Positions 48,062 to 60,700 of a DNA stretch of 64,000 nucleotides are shown piece after piece (the first letter of the stretch is position 1; every line of letters begins with the position of its first letter). Position numbers and translations under genes: made by a program. This DNA is from Penicillus capitatus. Lineage: Eukaryota > Chlorophyta. The notes under the pieces were generated by a model that saw only the letters and a list, made by a program, of their open reading frames with translations, was not told the origin of the DNA and made no database searches. The DNA lies in assembly GCA_965649825.1 (NCBI GenBank), contig OZ287705.1, positions 620,001 to 684,000 of the forward strand, read 5' to 3'.

Positions 48062-49474
48062 ATGAAACGCACTGTGCTGTACGTGTGGTTCTGCCTAGCG
48101 GTCGTCCTCCGTACGAGCGCCGGCAGTCGTGGTACCACTGACGAAAGCATTTTTTCGAGCTGAAGTGTGTTATCGCGCACAGAGGCACAGCTGTCGGACA
48201 AGGAACACGCCGGAGACGCATCTCGACGCTCGGCAGCCGGCAAACGAAATGGCACAAGCGAGCAAGTGAGACCGCATAACCCTACCTCGTGGAGACGATT
48301 AACGGAGGCGACTCCAGCAGCTGTTGTTCGGTGGCGACGCGGACCGCGTTAATATGAAAGACCTCACCAAAGCGACGCCGCTTCATCTAGCGGTACTGAC
48401 GGGATACGTGAAGAACGTAAAGGTGTGTGTTTGTTCGAGTGGCGGTTTGTTGAGGAGGACGGACCGGCTGGCTGTGTAGGATGCGCTTAACGATGGGGCA
48501 GACGTCGAGGCAAAAGACAAAAACCAACAGACTCCGCTGCACTACGCCGCGCTCATTGGTCATGCAGATATCATGAAGGCGATTCGCGACGCCGCTCAAA
48601 GTCTCTCAACCAATCGCCGTTTTGCAGGTTCTACTCGACCGCGGTGCGGATATCGAAGCGAAGGACACGAGAGGATGGACGGCGCTTCACTTAGCCGCAA
48701 CCTCTGGACCAATGGAGATCTTAAAAGTGCGCGCGTTCGCATCCCCACGGCGCTACGTGAGGCGTCGCTGCCTTGACAGCTCCTTCTCGAGAGAGGAGCA
48801 AAAACAGAGGCGACAGATCGAGAAGGACTGACGCCACTCCGCTATGCGGTGTTGTTCAACAACATGGACTTTATGAAAGTGCGCCGCCAGCTCGGCAAGA
48901 TACGGCGAACGATGGGCTTCTTAACAGGCACTGATCGACAGCGGTGCGAATACCGAGGCGGTGGATATCTCGGGATGGACGCTGCTCATTCACGCGGCAC
49001 TGTTTGAGGATCCAGGACTCGTGAAGGTGCGTCCCTCTGTGCGACAGAGTCAGACGAGATGCGCTGTCTCGTAGACGCTACTCGACAACGGTGCACAGAC
49101 TGAGGCGGCGGACATCAATGGACGCACCGCTCTGTTCTACGCAGCTCGATTCGCAAGAGTGGAGATTGTCGAGGTGAGATAATCGATCTGATCAGGCCTG
49201 TGCGAGAACGGTGCCGCGACAGATTCTGTTGGATGCTGGCGCGTCCATAATGGCGGAGGACGAGATCGGGATGACGCCGTGTGAGGTCGTCTGCGCCGCT
49301 GCGAATGCGTACTGTCCAGCGAACATCAAACGTATGCTCACGTCTAAGCTGTCTATTGTCACGGGCGGCGGGCGCCGATGGCTGAGTATTCTGAAAACCT
49401 GCGCCATTGTGCTGTTTGTTGTGCCACTCGTCATTGGCTGTTGTTGCTGCTGCTGTCGTCTCATAGGAGGTTGA
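48062..49474 (+). CDS. Signal-peptide, ankyrin, single-pass membrane protein G
   Basis: Nine exons: 48062-48131, 48183-48265, 48321-48422, 48480-48578, 48628-48726, 48780-48878, 48928-49026, 49075-49173, 49223-49474; 1002 nt, 333 aa, phases consistent. Signal peptide MKRTVLYVWFCLAVVLRTSA; exon 2 AQLSDKEHAGDASRRSA, clearly related to exon 2 of gene E. Six single-repeat exons (for example DALNDGADVEAKDKNQ, VLLDRGADIEAKDTRG, LLLERGAKTEATDREG). The last exon has the variant repeat GASIMAEDEIGMTPCEVVC, then a membrane helix (ILKTCAIVLFVVPLVIG) followed at once by six cysteines (CCCCCC), a likely palmitoylation site. The intron after exon 4 begins with GC (48579). Predicted type I membrane protein with external ankyrin repeats. 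Confidence 0.9.
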
Positions 49475-50537
49475 GGCTGCAGCCCGAGCCTTTAACGGCG
49501 TCCACAAAGTCAAACAAAGATTTTTGAGTATCGGACGGCATCGGGATGGAGATCATTTGCAAAATCTTGACGTTGATGAACACGGACTCCTGAAATGTGA
49601 GGATGCCTTTAATCTAGTACATATCAAAGATGCAGTCACACGTCTTCCCGTTCGCTCTTCTGATGACATCGAGATCACATACCTCACCGATACAAGGTGG
49701 AACTCAGACTGACAGAGAAGGTGACTGGTGTTCGATTGCACAGCTGAAATATGAAACGTCACATCGCAGACGGGTGCGGCTCTCACGTCCGTTGAGTCGC
49801 ACGTACCTATGGCGACATTGCAGATTGCCACACGAACAACATTGAGACAGTGCGTCTACCAGAAAGTCGAACGGCTGGCTGGTTGCGTGTTGTCGTTTTA
49901 CTCGTGCGATGTACCTGTCGTGCGTGGATACGTACGTCCTTTCACCTGTAACTCGGCGCTCTAACTGGCACGCAGATTATCTCTATGAACCGTCTGCTGC
50001 GAGCTGACCAGCAGAGGAAACGCGTGTGAGACACGCGGACGAGAAGCCTCTCGTCGATGGCGTCGTTCAGAGTGCAGCCACCCTGTTTCACTCAGTCCAC
50101 GCCGTACGACATCGATTTTGAGCGTCTCTTACCATCGTGCTGTCTTTTCATGTCCTCTAGATGTGCATTCTGCACATTCTCTACGATGCACCAAAGCAAC
50201 ATCGTCCCATCGGCGACTGTGTGCTTCCTTCCCGGACCTGAAAGCAGATACGACGGAGAACGACACAAAGTCGGACGAAATGAGCTCGATGACTTCATTT
50301 TTCGTCTGAAGACGACCGTCGGCGCGGATTGGCGATGATTGATTTGGTTCAGTGTTGCATCTTGGGTCTGCAACTGTCGAAGATGGTCCAACGTAAAAAC
50401 GCTGCGATTTTGCATGGTGATACGTCTCTAGGTACGTCGGCGTTCCTTGTGCTCGCGTTCTGCAAGAACACTGGGCCTCAACAGGCTCTGGCGAAAGTTC
50501 GTTCGTTTGGTCGAGGCGAAAAAAGATCGTCCAGACG
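49475..50537. other. Intergenic upstream of the beta-helix receptor gene
   Basis: Short frames only; a minus-strand frame at 50092-50415 (107 codons) has no recognisable domain. Presumably includes the promoter of the gene at 50538, but no specific motif is evident. Confidence 0.4.
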
Positions 50538-53500
50538 ATGCCGTCCTCAGCACGGAGTCGCTCACCGAGTCTCGCCGCGAGACAGCGCTGGGCGCTGCTG
50601 TGCTTCGCGGCTGTGTTGTTCGCGCTGCCGCAGATTCGCGGAAGAGGTAGGACCGCATGCTCCTTCTTTTGCCATCATGACAGCCACAGTCGCTTGCTTA
50701 CAGATGTGAGCCCGTCGAGGGCACTGTTTCAAATCCACGGTCGGAAAGAGGTTACCGTCGTTTCGGTAGGCGAGCTCCAGTCTGTCTTGGCGGACCACGA
50801 GTATAACCATCGTATCTCCGTCGACGCACGGGAGATTGCACTGACGGCGAATCTTCGCGTCAACGGCAGTGGATGGGTCTCTCTCGAGGGAAATAGAAAG
50901 GGGGCGACAACCATAAGGTGCACGAAGAACAGCACCGGCACCGCTTTGGTCATCAGGTGCGATCAGCCCTTCCATCGCGTATCCACTGACAGGAGTGATG
51001 TGACCTGATAGGCGAGCACATGTGCAGTTCGCGCGCTTGCGCTTTGTCGGTTGCGACAACTCGGCCGTCGTCGTGGAACCTGACTACTCAGAGTCTGGAG
51101 AAGAGGGACAGACGGTGGACTTCGACCAAGTCGAGTTCGCCAACAACGGACAGGCGAAGGACAGAACGTCTGGAGCGGCAGTGAACGCTCGTCGCTGCCC
51201 CGAGCAGCCCTGTCGTCGCCTCTCTCTTCGATTCCGAAAGTGCCAGTTCGTCGGCAACCGAGGATCGGACGGCGGGGCGATCTTTGCCGAAGACGCAGAC
51301 ATCGACATCAGGCAGTCCACGTTCGAAGACAACGAGGCAACCGGCGCTGGCGGCGCCATCTACATAGACAATGGCAGAACTGCGGCGCTGACAATCGAGG
51401 ACTCGGAGTTCGCGAAGAACAAGGCCTGGGGATCCGAAGAGCTCGAGGCTGCGGCGTGCAGGTCTGTCCTCACATCCAACGTAATCGAACTGGCCAGAGG
51501 AACGGGTGGCGCCATCTTCGCATACAGTCCTGCCTCCGTTGACATCCGAACCTCGACTTTCGTGCAGAACACCGGATGCAACGGCGGCGGGGCGATTGCG
51601 GTGCTGCAGATAGACGTCGGCTCGGAAGAGAACTCTCGTCCAGCCTCCTTCTCTGTGACGGACGCCATCTTTCAGGAGAACGCAGCCTACTGCGGATCGC
51701 AGCGAGATGCCATTGATTTTGTGTACTACAGTCGCGACTGCTCCAAGGGCGGCGCTCTGGTCTACGAAGCCCTGGACGAGTCGCCAGCCTCGTGGACGTT
51801 CAGAAATTCCTCCTTCCTCGGAAACAAAGCCATCGTCGGAGGAGCCATGCACCTTCGAGGTCTCGGCAGTTCCGTCGCAGAGCACAAGGTCATCTCTTGC
51901 GATTTCGACGAGAACATGGCGATCCGGTCTGGTGGAGCCATGTACCTGAAGGAAGTCAGAATGGCGATTGCGAGCTCGAATTTTTCGCACAGCAGGGCCT
52001 TCTACGGTGGTCACATACTGAGTATCGGACCAACACACCTGAGAACGGAGCGCGACCCCGACAGGCCTGAAGCGCGTACCGTTCTCTCAGACGCGATCGC
52101 TTACTTCGGCGGCGCCGTGCTGACAACCAGCGAAGGTTCTCTGTTTGATCTGGCAGTTGCCTCTGCCACTGCATCGTGTCTGTTCGCAGGTTCGTTCGAT
52201 CTCGCTGCGCTGGTCGTCCGAAACAACGTGGCTTACGGGGCCGGCGGCGGGTTTTGCGTAAGAGATTCTTCGCTGACTCTCGTGTTTCGCGATGTGCTGA
52301 TCGAGAATAACTCCGCCATTCTCGGAGGGGGAATCGAGATAGTCTCGTCGCCCAACATCACGTTTGAACCGAGCGTCGGAACGTCGACGATCATAAGGAA
52401 CAACACAGCTGCAGTGGGGGGCGGAATGCGGTACCTGACAGGACGCTTCTCTTTTTCCCTGTTAAAAGCAAGCCGAGTCTGGTTCCAGACGCAAGACACT
52501 GAGACCTTCGTGCTTGCAGATGAAACGCGTCAGTGTGATTGGCAACAGGGCGATACGGATGGAGTCTCCAGAGATGCAGAGGATCATCGAAGACAGAAGA
52601 CAATACGCTCCCTCTCTGACAGAAGGCGTGCGATTCCCGGACATCGATGCAGTGCTCGGCCATCTGAGTACACTCAGATTCTACACGGAGACAGGAGAAG
52701 GCAACGGAGGCGGCTTCAATCTGGAGTTCGAAGACGTCGCGCCCAACGACATCGTGGAGGTCGTCTTCCAGGACGTGCTGTTTGAAGACAACGAGGCCGT
52801 TGTCGGAGGTGAGCTCCGACGAATCTCGAACTCGCCTTACTCGACGGTGCAGGTGGCGTGTCGGCTCACATGAAAGACTTCTACTGGAACAGGTCGAACA
52901 GAACATCGTGCTTTCCAGCCCTGTTTGGCATCTCTGCCTGTCAGAGGTTCTCGTTCCACAACGTCACCGTGGTGCGAAACAGAGCGGAGTATGCTGGCGG
53001 CGTCTTCTGCAGCATATCGAACTGCATCGCCTTCTCCTGCAGCCCGGAGAGCCAGACAAAGCTCGTCACTTCAGAGCCAGATGTCGCTGTCACGTCGACG
53101 GAAGTGATACGGTCGTACTGCTCAGAGATTTACTGGAATGAAGCTCTCGGCAGAGTCAACGGTGATGGGGCCAACGGAGGCAGCAAGGCGGTGTATCTGT
53201 CAGTCGTCGGACACGAAGGTCCGCTGAAGACTGTCGCGAGCGGAGAGAAGCTGGCCATTCCGTGCGAGGACGGGCGAAACGCTTCCTGTGCTGCGGAGCT
53301 TCGCATCGCCGTCAAAGACATCTTCGATCAGACGATCACCCGTGGCATTGACGACGCCAATCTGACCCTGGCACTCATCTCCAAAGCCATCACTGGAGGA
53401 CTGAGATACACGGCTGAAAGAGGAGTCGCTGTGATCGACAGCACCTTCGCCTGGGGAATCGGCGTCGAGGACACGCTGACGATAGTCAGCGAGCAGGACC

Positions 53501-55877
53501 CGAAGATCCGTCTGGAAATCCCGTTCTCGACGAGGAAATGCTTTCCCGGGGAGACGACTGTGGGCAAGGAGTGCAGCAGGTGTCCTCGAGAGTTCTACGG
53601 ATTCGACCCATCGCTGCCGTGTCTGCCGTGCGAGAGCGGCGCCGAGTGCGGCGGCGGCGCAGCGATGGTCCCCATGGAGGGTTACTGGCACTCCAATCCG
53701 TTCTCCCCCGTCTTCAGAGAGTGCATCAAGTCGACTGCCTGCGCGTACACAGACAGGAGGCAGAAGCTGGAGGCGTTCCACGAGGACGCCGACAGAGTCC
53801 AGGAAGCACTGCGAAATCTGGACAGAGACGTCGACGAAGCCGGATGGAGGACGGACTCCATAGACTATCCGGTGTGCAACGAAGGTTACCGAGGATTCCT
53901 GTGTGGATCCTGCGACTCAGGATACGGCCACTCATACACGGGAGATTGCGAGAAGTGTCCGAGCAGAGATTCCTCGGTTTGTCTGTTCTTTCTGAGCTCC
54001 GTCTGGCTCTTCGTCATCATCGGAATCAACAGCGCCATCACAGTGACCTCCATGCGCTCCACCGTCGAGCGCGTGAAGTACGAGAGGAGCGCAACACTCA
54101 GAGACAGACGCCGTCTCTTTCAGCGAACAAACCATGTCCGAAGAGCAGAGGCAGTGTTGCCCCGACGAACATCTCTGTCAAGAGGTGGTTCCCGACAGCA
54201 TTGCATCTGAGATCTTAACAGTGTGTTTTTGTATCTGACAGCAAATCTGGATCCAGTCGATGACGCTGCCGTCGGCGATACAATTCTCCTCGCCAAGAAC
54301 CTCGCGGCGACTGGTCAGCTGAGTGAAATGCTCAAGGTTCGCGGCATTCATGTGCTCATCTCTTGTTGCTTTGATTCTTGCCATCCAGATCCTCATCAAC
54401 TACCTGCAGATCACCAGCGTGGCGCTCAGAGTGCATGTGGAATGGCAGTCGTCCTTGAAGCTGTTTCTCGAAGCCGAAGGTTCGTCGTTTCTGGCAGGGA
54501 ATGATGCTGATCGTGTTTGTCTGTGCAGCTGTTTTGTCCGGCCTCTCCACCTCAGCGACATCAGACGACGTCGAATGCAGTTTCCAGGAGAGCGTTATTC
54601 AGGCGTCCATCGCCGCCACATGGACTCAGCTGTCCATTCCGTGGATCGTGCTGACTGCGCTGCTACTGACCTGCACAGTCGCCTGCCTCGTACTGAAGAT
54701 CAAGTCCGGATTGGCCAGCTCGGCCCAGTCGTCCACGCAGGTCAGCTTCGTCCGCTTTGTCACCTACGTCGTGGCTATCTCCATCGTCTCGATACACTTC
54801 TTCTTCCTCGACGCCGTGAGAGAGCTGTTGGGGACCGTCAACTGCATCAGAGTCGACGATCTGGATCTGGAGGGCCATCCCTACGCGCAGTACTCCACAG
54901 AGACCGTCAACAGACTGGTGTGGACAATGGATACCGAGGTCACCTGTTTCCAGGGAGCACATCTGCCGCTCGGCGTCGTCGGATTCGCGGGACTCGCCCT
55001 CGCCTTCCTCTTCGTTTTGCTGATCGTTGTCTGGGTGCCTCTGAACCGAAGACATGCAGAAGACCCAGAGTTCATCGCCCGTTACTGGTTCGTGTACCAG
55101 GGCTACGGAGAGGAGTGGTACAGGAGGTCATGGGAATCGGTCATCCTCACCCGAAAGGCACTGATTGCTGCCGTGGTGTCCTTCTCTGTGCACCTCAGCC
55201 TCGGGCTGCAGGCGAACATGTGCACAGGGATCCTGACCATCGCCGCCATCCTCCAAGCCCTCTTCCTCCCGTTCAAGACTCCGGAGACCCGACAGAACGT
55301 CCCAGACTACGCAGATGGGCTGCTGCGCTCAATGTATCTGCCGAAACTGGGAAAGGCATGGGTCGCCTTTAACAACGCCGTCAATCTGAACCTTCTGGAG
55401 ATCATGTCCCTGGCATCCTCCATCTCTGTATTCTATTCCGCCAACGTCTCAGTCGATCTCACTTCAGGCGAGTCTGGCAGCACCGCGATGTTTTCATTCG
55501 CCTTTGCCTTGAACATTCTTTTCTTGCTTTATGTTCTGTACCGCATGTATGCGGGCGTCCACGTGCTGTTCGATCTGAAGCTCGAGCTCAACAATCCGGG
55601 TTTCTTGAGCGTGTATGAGAACGGGATGGGTCTCTTTTCTTTCTTCGTCAAGGTCCGCGTCCTCGTTTCTGAGTATATGCGTAGCGACGATGCACTCACG
55701 TCGGCCAAAATCGACTCGAGTGCTTCGATCGTTGACGGATCTTCCTCGGCAGAGACGAATGACGCGGAGTTCACTCTGCTTGCCAGAATCAAGAAATGGT
55801 CCGGCATCTGTTGTCGCCAATCTCCTGTCTCCACAGATCGTTCGTCTAACACTCCATCGGTCCACACCATTGTGTAG
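50538..55877 (+). CDS. Pmp-like beta-helix, cysteine-rich, multi-pass membrane receptor-like protein
   Basis: Eight exons: 50538-50646, 50704-50956, 51012-52430, 52534-52808, 52853-54184, 54242-54336, 54389-54479, 54529-55877. Total 4923 nt, 1,640 aa, all junction phases consistent. Signal peptide (ALLCFAAVLFALPQIRG). Then a long right-handed beta-helix with repeated FxxN and GGAI-type motifs (STFEDNEATGAGGAIYID, SSFLGNKAIVGGAMHL), as in chlamydial Pmp repeats. Then a cysteine-rich segment (SRCPREFYGFDPSLPCLPCE; GYWHSNPFSPVFREC; GFLCGSCDSGYGHSYTGDC). Then about eight membrane helices (SVCLFFLSSVWLFVIIGI; WIVLTALLLTCTVACLVL; FAFALNILFLLYVLYRMYAG) and a Ser-rich cytosolic tail. Similar ectodomain plus membrane architectures occur in several protist groups; ligand unknown. 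The start follows the hydrophobic signal and fits the first donor. Confidence 0.92.
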
Positions 55878-57717
55878 TTTTTTCTATTCTTTACAGTTGC
55901 GAAGCCTTTTGGGCCCAAACGTTCAGTCAGTTGTTTTCCTTTACTGGATCCGTCGGTTGGGTATTCTTTGAAAGGCAGTGGGTGTTACAAGATGGAATGC
56001 TGATTTCTCGATAAGCCATGATTGTATAGTGTGCGTTTGGATCTGTTGTCCCTAATCTGCATTGTGGGACTTCTATGAGATGAATCCATTATCATTTGTG
56101 TGGTTGGTTTCGTATGACAGTCGCATGTTAAGCGAGTGCTGTTGAACGTTAAGCGCGATCCCCCTCACGGAAGCCATCCTGGAAGATCTCACTGCGACAG
56201 CAGCGTTCGTTTCGGAATTTGGAGTCTAGCGTCGGACGTGCGTCATTGCCAGAAACTGTGGATGGGACAGAGACGATAGTCAGGGTACGCCAAGCGCTTT
56301 CCTCGGTGATGTGACAGCGAATAGCATACTCCGTCAACCTCTTGCAGACGGTGCCGTCGTTACCCGTGGACGAGGATGAAGACTATAGCGACCAAAATTA
56401 CGTAGTATTGACGTGGCAATCTCAATGGACAGGCGTTCTGTCGTCAGGTCTCTGTTGGATGCAACAAGAATGTACGCCCTCGACTGAGCGAAGCCATTCG
56501 TACTGTCAGCCAACACAAACGAGACAGTTGTACATAACAGGTCGCACTCTGTAACTGCTGCACCGATGGAAGAGAGTGACATGCTTACTGCTCACAACGC
56601 GTGATAGTGTTCACACGCGTCTGTATTCTGTGCGCACCTGGCTGCGCTTTACCGAGTTCGGTGTCTTGTGCGCTGGAGTTTTTCGCCAATCGTGGCCATT
56701 TGCACGGCGCGACCACGCCACCCTTTGTTGCGCTAACGTTGCGCGTCACTAGTGTGATGTCGTAGCTGCTGGCGTTCATACTAAACGCGTTCTATCACAC
56801 GCAGAGCGTCTGACCGCGACAGAGGGAATTGCATGCTCGATACCTTCTTCGTATCTAGGCGTTCGACACTGTGGCCAACGGAACGACCGTCGTCTCTTGT
56901 CGCCGTCGCCCGTAGCAGACAACGAATTCTTCGGCGAAGTCGCTCAGACAGGACAGCGCGGCTTAATTCACACACAGCGGAACATTTGTCGCCCAATGGA
57001 CGGACTGCACATAATCACAAACGAGCGCAAGGCTTGCAGCTGTCGCATCACGGCGCCAATGTCCAGTGTCGTCTGTGCAGAGAATAGCGCGACAGGATGC
57101 TGATGTAGTGCGACCAAGCCGTCGGTGTCCTTCCATCACCGAGCTGGAAATGAAAAGAGTGACTTGTCAAGCGCTGTCTGTATTTAAACGCATGGTCATT
57201 GTCTTGGTCTTCGTGGATGTCTGCCTTTTGATCGCGCGACCGCGCATGGGAAGATGGACGTAAATGGAAAGAAAGGGAGGGATGCCGTTTCGCATGCGAT
57301 TGGTCAAAGTCGGTCCGCTGCTGAAACGGCAGCACTGCGGCGTTTGTAATCTCTCGCAGAGTGCATGCGAAAACCCGCAGACAACGATCAGGCACTGTTC
57401 TCTGAGTAAGGGCTGCGGGAAGGGGTGGGTGTTCGGTTGATGGCTGCGATCATCTGGAAAATGGTAAGCACACAAACAAACACTTAAACACAAACAAACA
57501 CTATTCATTGCACGCATCGGTGCACAGCATTCACTTCTCCTATGATTCAGCAGTGGACACACACTGAGAACAGTTGATCAAGTCAAACAATTGACAAGCA
57601 CTTGATGGAATGCGTCTGCAGAGCAGAAGAAACAAAAATCTCTGCAGACAGACAACAGCAAGGATACTCACATACAGTTGAATGGAGACAGGGTGTGTGT
57701 CAAAGAGACAAGGGCCT
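55878..57717. other. Shared 3' space of two convergent receptor genes
   Basis: 55980-56390 is homologous to 1140-1560, the 3' flank of the partial paralog. No gene is seen in the rest; 57460-57500 is a short A/C-rich stretch of repeated CAAACAAACA. Confidence 0.5.
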
Positions 57718-60700
57718 TCAGTTTGCCGAACCAGATGGCATCAGATTTCCTCTGCTGAAGTACGCGTGCATTTCGTCCTCCCGTTCGTTCATCCTCTTCA
57801 AGCAGCTGCTGGAGTAGGCGTGAAGCCAGAGGGCCTTGCGAACGAGGGCGACTGGCCCTAGACCTTTTGCCTTTTCTGGATCGAACAATGCAGTGTTGCC
57901 TCGATCCGAAAGATCGTTCGCTTGGCCTTCGAAGAAGGTAATCGACATGTCCAGCATCAGATGCGTCCCAGCGTAGAGACGATGCAGCATGTAGAGGACG
58001 TAGAGGAGGTTCAGGAAGAACGTGGCCGTCGCAACAACGTCCTTTGCCGTTTCGGAGGCATTCGGGTCGTAGCTGACGATTCCGGTGTAGAACACCGAGA
58101 TCGACACGAGCATGGAGGCTGCCTCGAGGCCGTTGAGAGACAGCGCCCCCAGCAGATAGCGCCATCCCCAGGACACAATCCCCGGCACAATGAATTTGAG
58201 ATTTTCAAGGAACTGGCCGCAGTACTCTGGCACGTTCGGATGGTCTTCGTTCTCTTCGAACGGCCTCTCGATCCAGTGAACGGCCAAGGCCACCAAGAGC
58301 ACACCGAGGGCAGCGGTCGCTTGCAGATTCGGCCCCAGACGGATGGCGAACACGACCGACGCTTGAATCAGAGCCTTTCTGAGGAAGACCACGCCTTCCC
58401 AGTACGGTCCCAGCCTCTCTTTCTTGTAGCTGTTGTAGAGGAAACCGTAGCGCTTGGCGAAGACGGGATCGTTCCATCTGTCCTTGTTCGAATTTATCCA
58501 GAAGAAGATCCAGATGATGAGCAGGAAGGAACAGGTGAGGCCGGCGCCTCCCACCACGCCCGTTGCCCAGTGATCGTCCTGGAAGCAGTAGAGAGTGGGG
58601 TTCTGTGTCCACACCCTCGACACTCTCTCGATCGCGTAGTGTGCGTACGGGTGATCACGCCCCGAATCCTGTTCGTCTCCCAGATCCTCGTCGACTCGGA
58701 TGCAGTTGACGGCCTCCATGAACGTCCCTGTTATGGTGCTGTACGCTTGAAAGATGAAGACCAAGAAAATGACGACGATGTTGGCTGTCGAATCGTCGCG
58801 CGCCTTCTTCTTCTGTCTCCGTTGCACGGCACGATCCCCATTCTCTCCACTGTCGTCTTGAGATGCATCACTGTCGATGTTTTCATCGTCCGTCGTCGGC
58901 AGACTGCTGGATGTCGCTCTCTGCTTCCGCTCCTTGTAATAAGTCATCATCGATTCGATAGCAAAGAGCACGGGCAGAGACGCCAGATGCAAGACCGTAC
59001 GATACCAGAAGATGTGAATCGAATGGGAACCGGACAGGAAATCGTTTTTGAAGGCGCATTCCAGGGGCTCGTAGAAGAGACCATTGCTGGCCGAAACGAG
59101 CGAATCTAGACAGCACAGCATCGCCGATCGCAGGTCAACAGATAGACAGTGTGATCTGCGTTGTACTTTGTACGGAAAGAATGTAGCGAACGGGTGGAAA
59201 CCACGAGACGCTGATGGAGGACGCTGCGCTCGTCACTTGGAGGTAGTTGACGAAAATCTGCCAAACACATCGCACGGAAGAAGGGAAGCGGAGAGGTGCA
59301 CACTTTCATGGTTTCGCTGAGCTTCTCTCGAGCGATGACGTAATCGGTGACCAGCGGTTCTCGCTCCTTTGTCGACGGCTTGCGCATCCAGATGTTCTTT
59401 AGCAACCCCCCTGCAGGAAAACGGCGAAGGATTTGACTCGACCGGCGAAAACAGGATCATAGACGAACATCGGTTGGCGACGGCAAGTGTCACAGTACGG
59501 CGCAGACGAGCACGGGCTCCGGTATCTGTCAAGGAACGGCGCAGATCAACTAGGATTTCGGCATTTGTCGAGGAACGGCGCAGACGAGGAGTTTCCTCAG
59601 TGAGCCGTTGAGTGAGATCTGGAGGCGGCGACATCACGGATCAGTGCACAAGAGTGATGGGACGCACCTTCCGTCGAGGTCTGCACAGACGAAGAGGGTC
59701 CAGGATCGAGTTGGCTTGGTGGCTGGATCTCCCGACGGTCGTTCCGAAAGACATCGGTCATTCTAAAGGACATGCCACTGCGCAGTCGTCCTTTTGAATT
59801 TCGCGTTATGGCCGCCACGGCGGTAACATTCTCCGATACCAAAGCAGATGTCGTCGAGATCTGGATGCCCATCAAGAAGATCGTCAGCAGAAAGCTCAGA
59901 AGGGATGTCACTGCGAAGCGTGTGTTCCCCAAACACCTGCGACACTTGCCGTCGTCCATGCGACCGTAACCAGCGTCGCACGCTCCGCAGAGGATGCCTG
60001 TATACCCGTCGGCACATTGCCGATAGTCATCGTACACTGGGTGCGTCCCTTCCTTCGCCACATACGCATTCAGCTCTTCCAGATCTTCGAGGACGCGCGT
60101 CAAGTTCTTGTGATACTTCGCCAGAGTCTCGCCTCGGTTTTCGTAGACGCACGCGCCTTGGATGAAGCACTCGTGGAACTGAGGCGAGTACGGGGTCGAG
60201 TGCCAGTGGCCATCTTCTGGGACGAGGACCGAACCGCCAGGGCATTTTGCATGCTTCTCGCAATCCAGACAGATAGATGAGGGATCGAAGGCGTACTGGT
60301 CATCTGGACACGGCGCGCAGGAGGTCTCCATTTTCACTTCCCCCGGGAGGCATTCCCGCGTTGTGAAATCCAGCTTCGCACTCAACAGCTTTCCATCGCC
60401 CTTTTGGTAGCGGAACTCGATGACGGACGTCTGGTCCACGCCGACGCCTTTCGTCTGGTTGACGTTGATCGTCCCATTCTTCGCACGATACGTCTGCTCG
60501 CCGAGGATGTCCGAAGACAGGGCAAGCACCACAAGACCTGTCACAAACAACGGCTCAAGGACTCGAACAGTGTCTCGTGCTGTGTGTAGCGTGCTATCTC
60601 ACCGGCGTCCGGAATGCCGCCAGTGATTGTCTGGTCGAACGCGTCCCTGACTTCGATCTTGACGCCGTCTTCGCGATCGTCTTTACAGTCTGTCGTGCTC

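Noticed and set aside
51012-54184. Bacterial (chlamydial) contamination, because of Pmp-type repeats
   Set aside because: The frame is interrupted by spliceosomal introns with consistent phases, and the protein continues into a eukaryote-style multi-pass domain.
57922-59109. 395-codon plus-strand open frame
   Set aside because: It is the exact antisense of the last exon of receptor paralog 2, which has clear membrane helices, correct splicing and a homologue; the plus frame has no domain and starts and ends with that exon.
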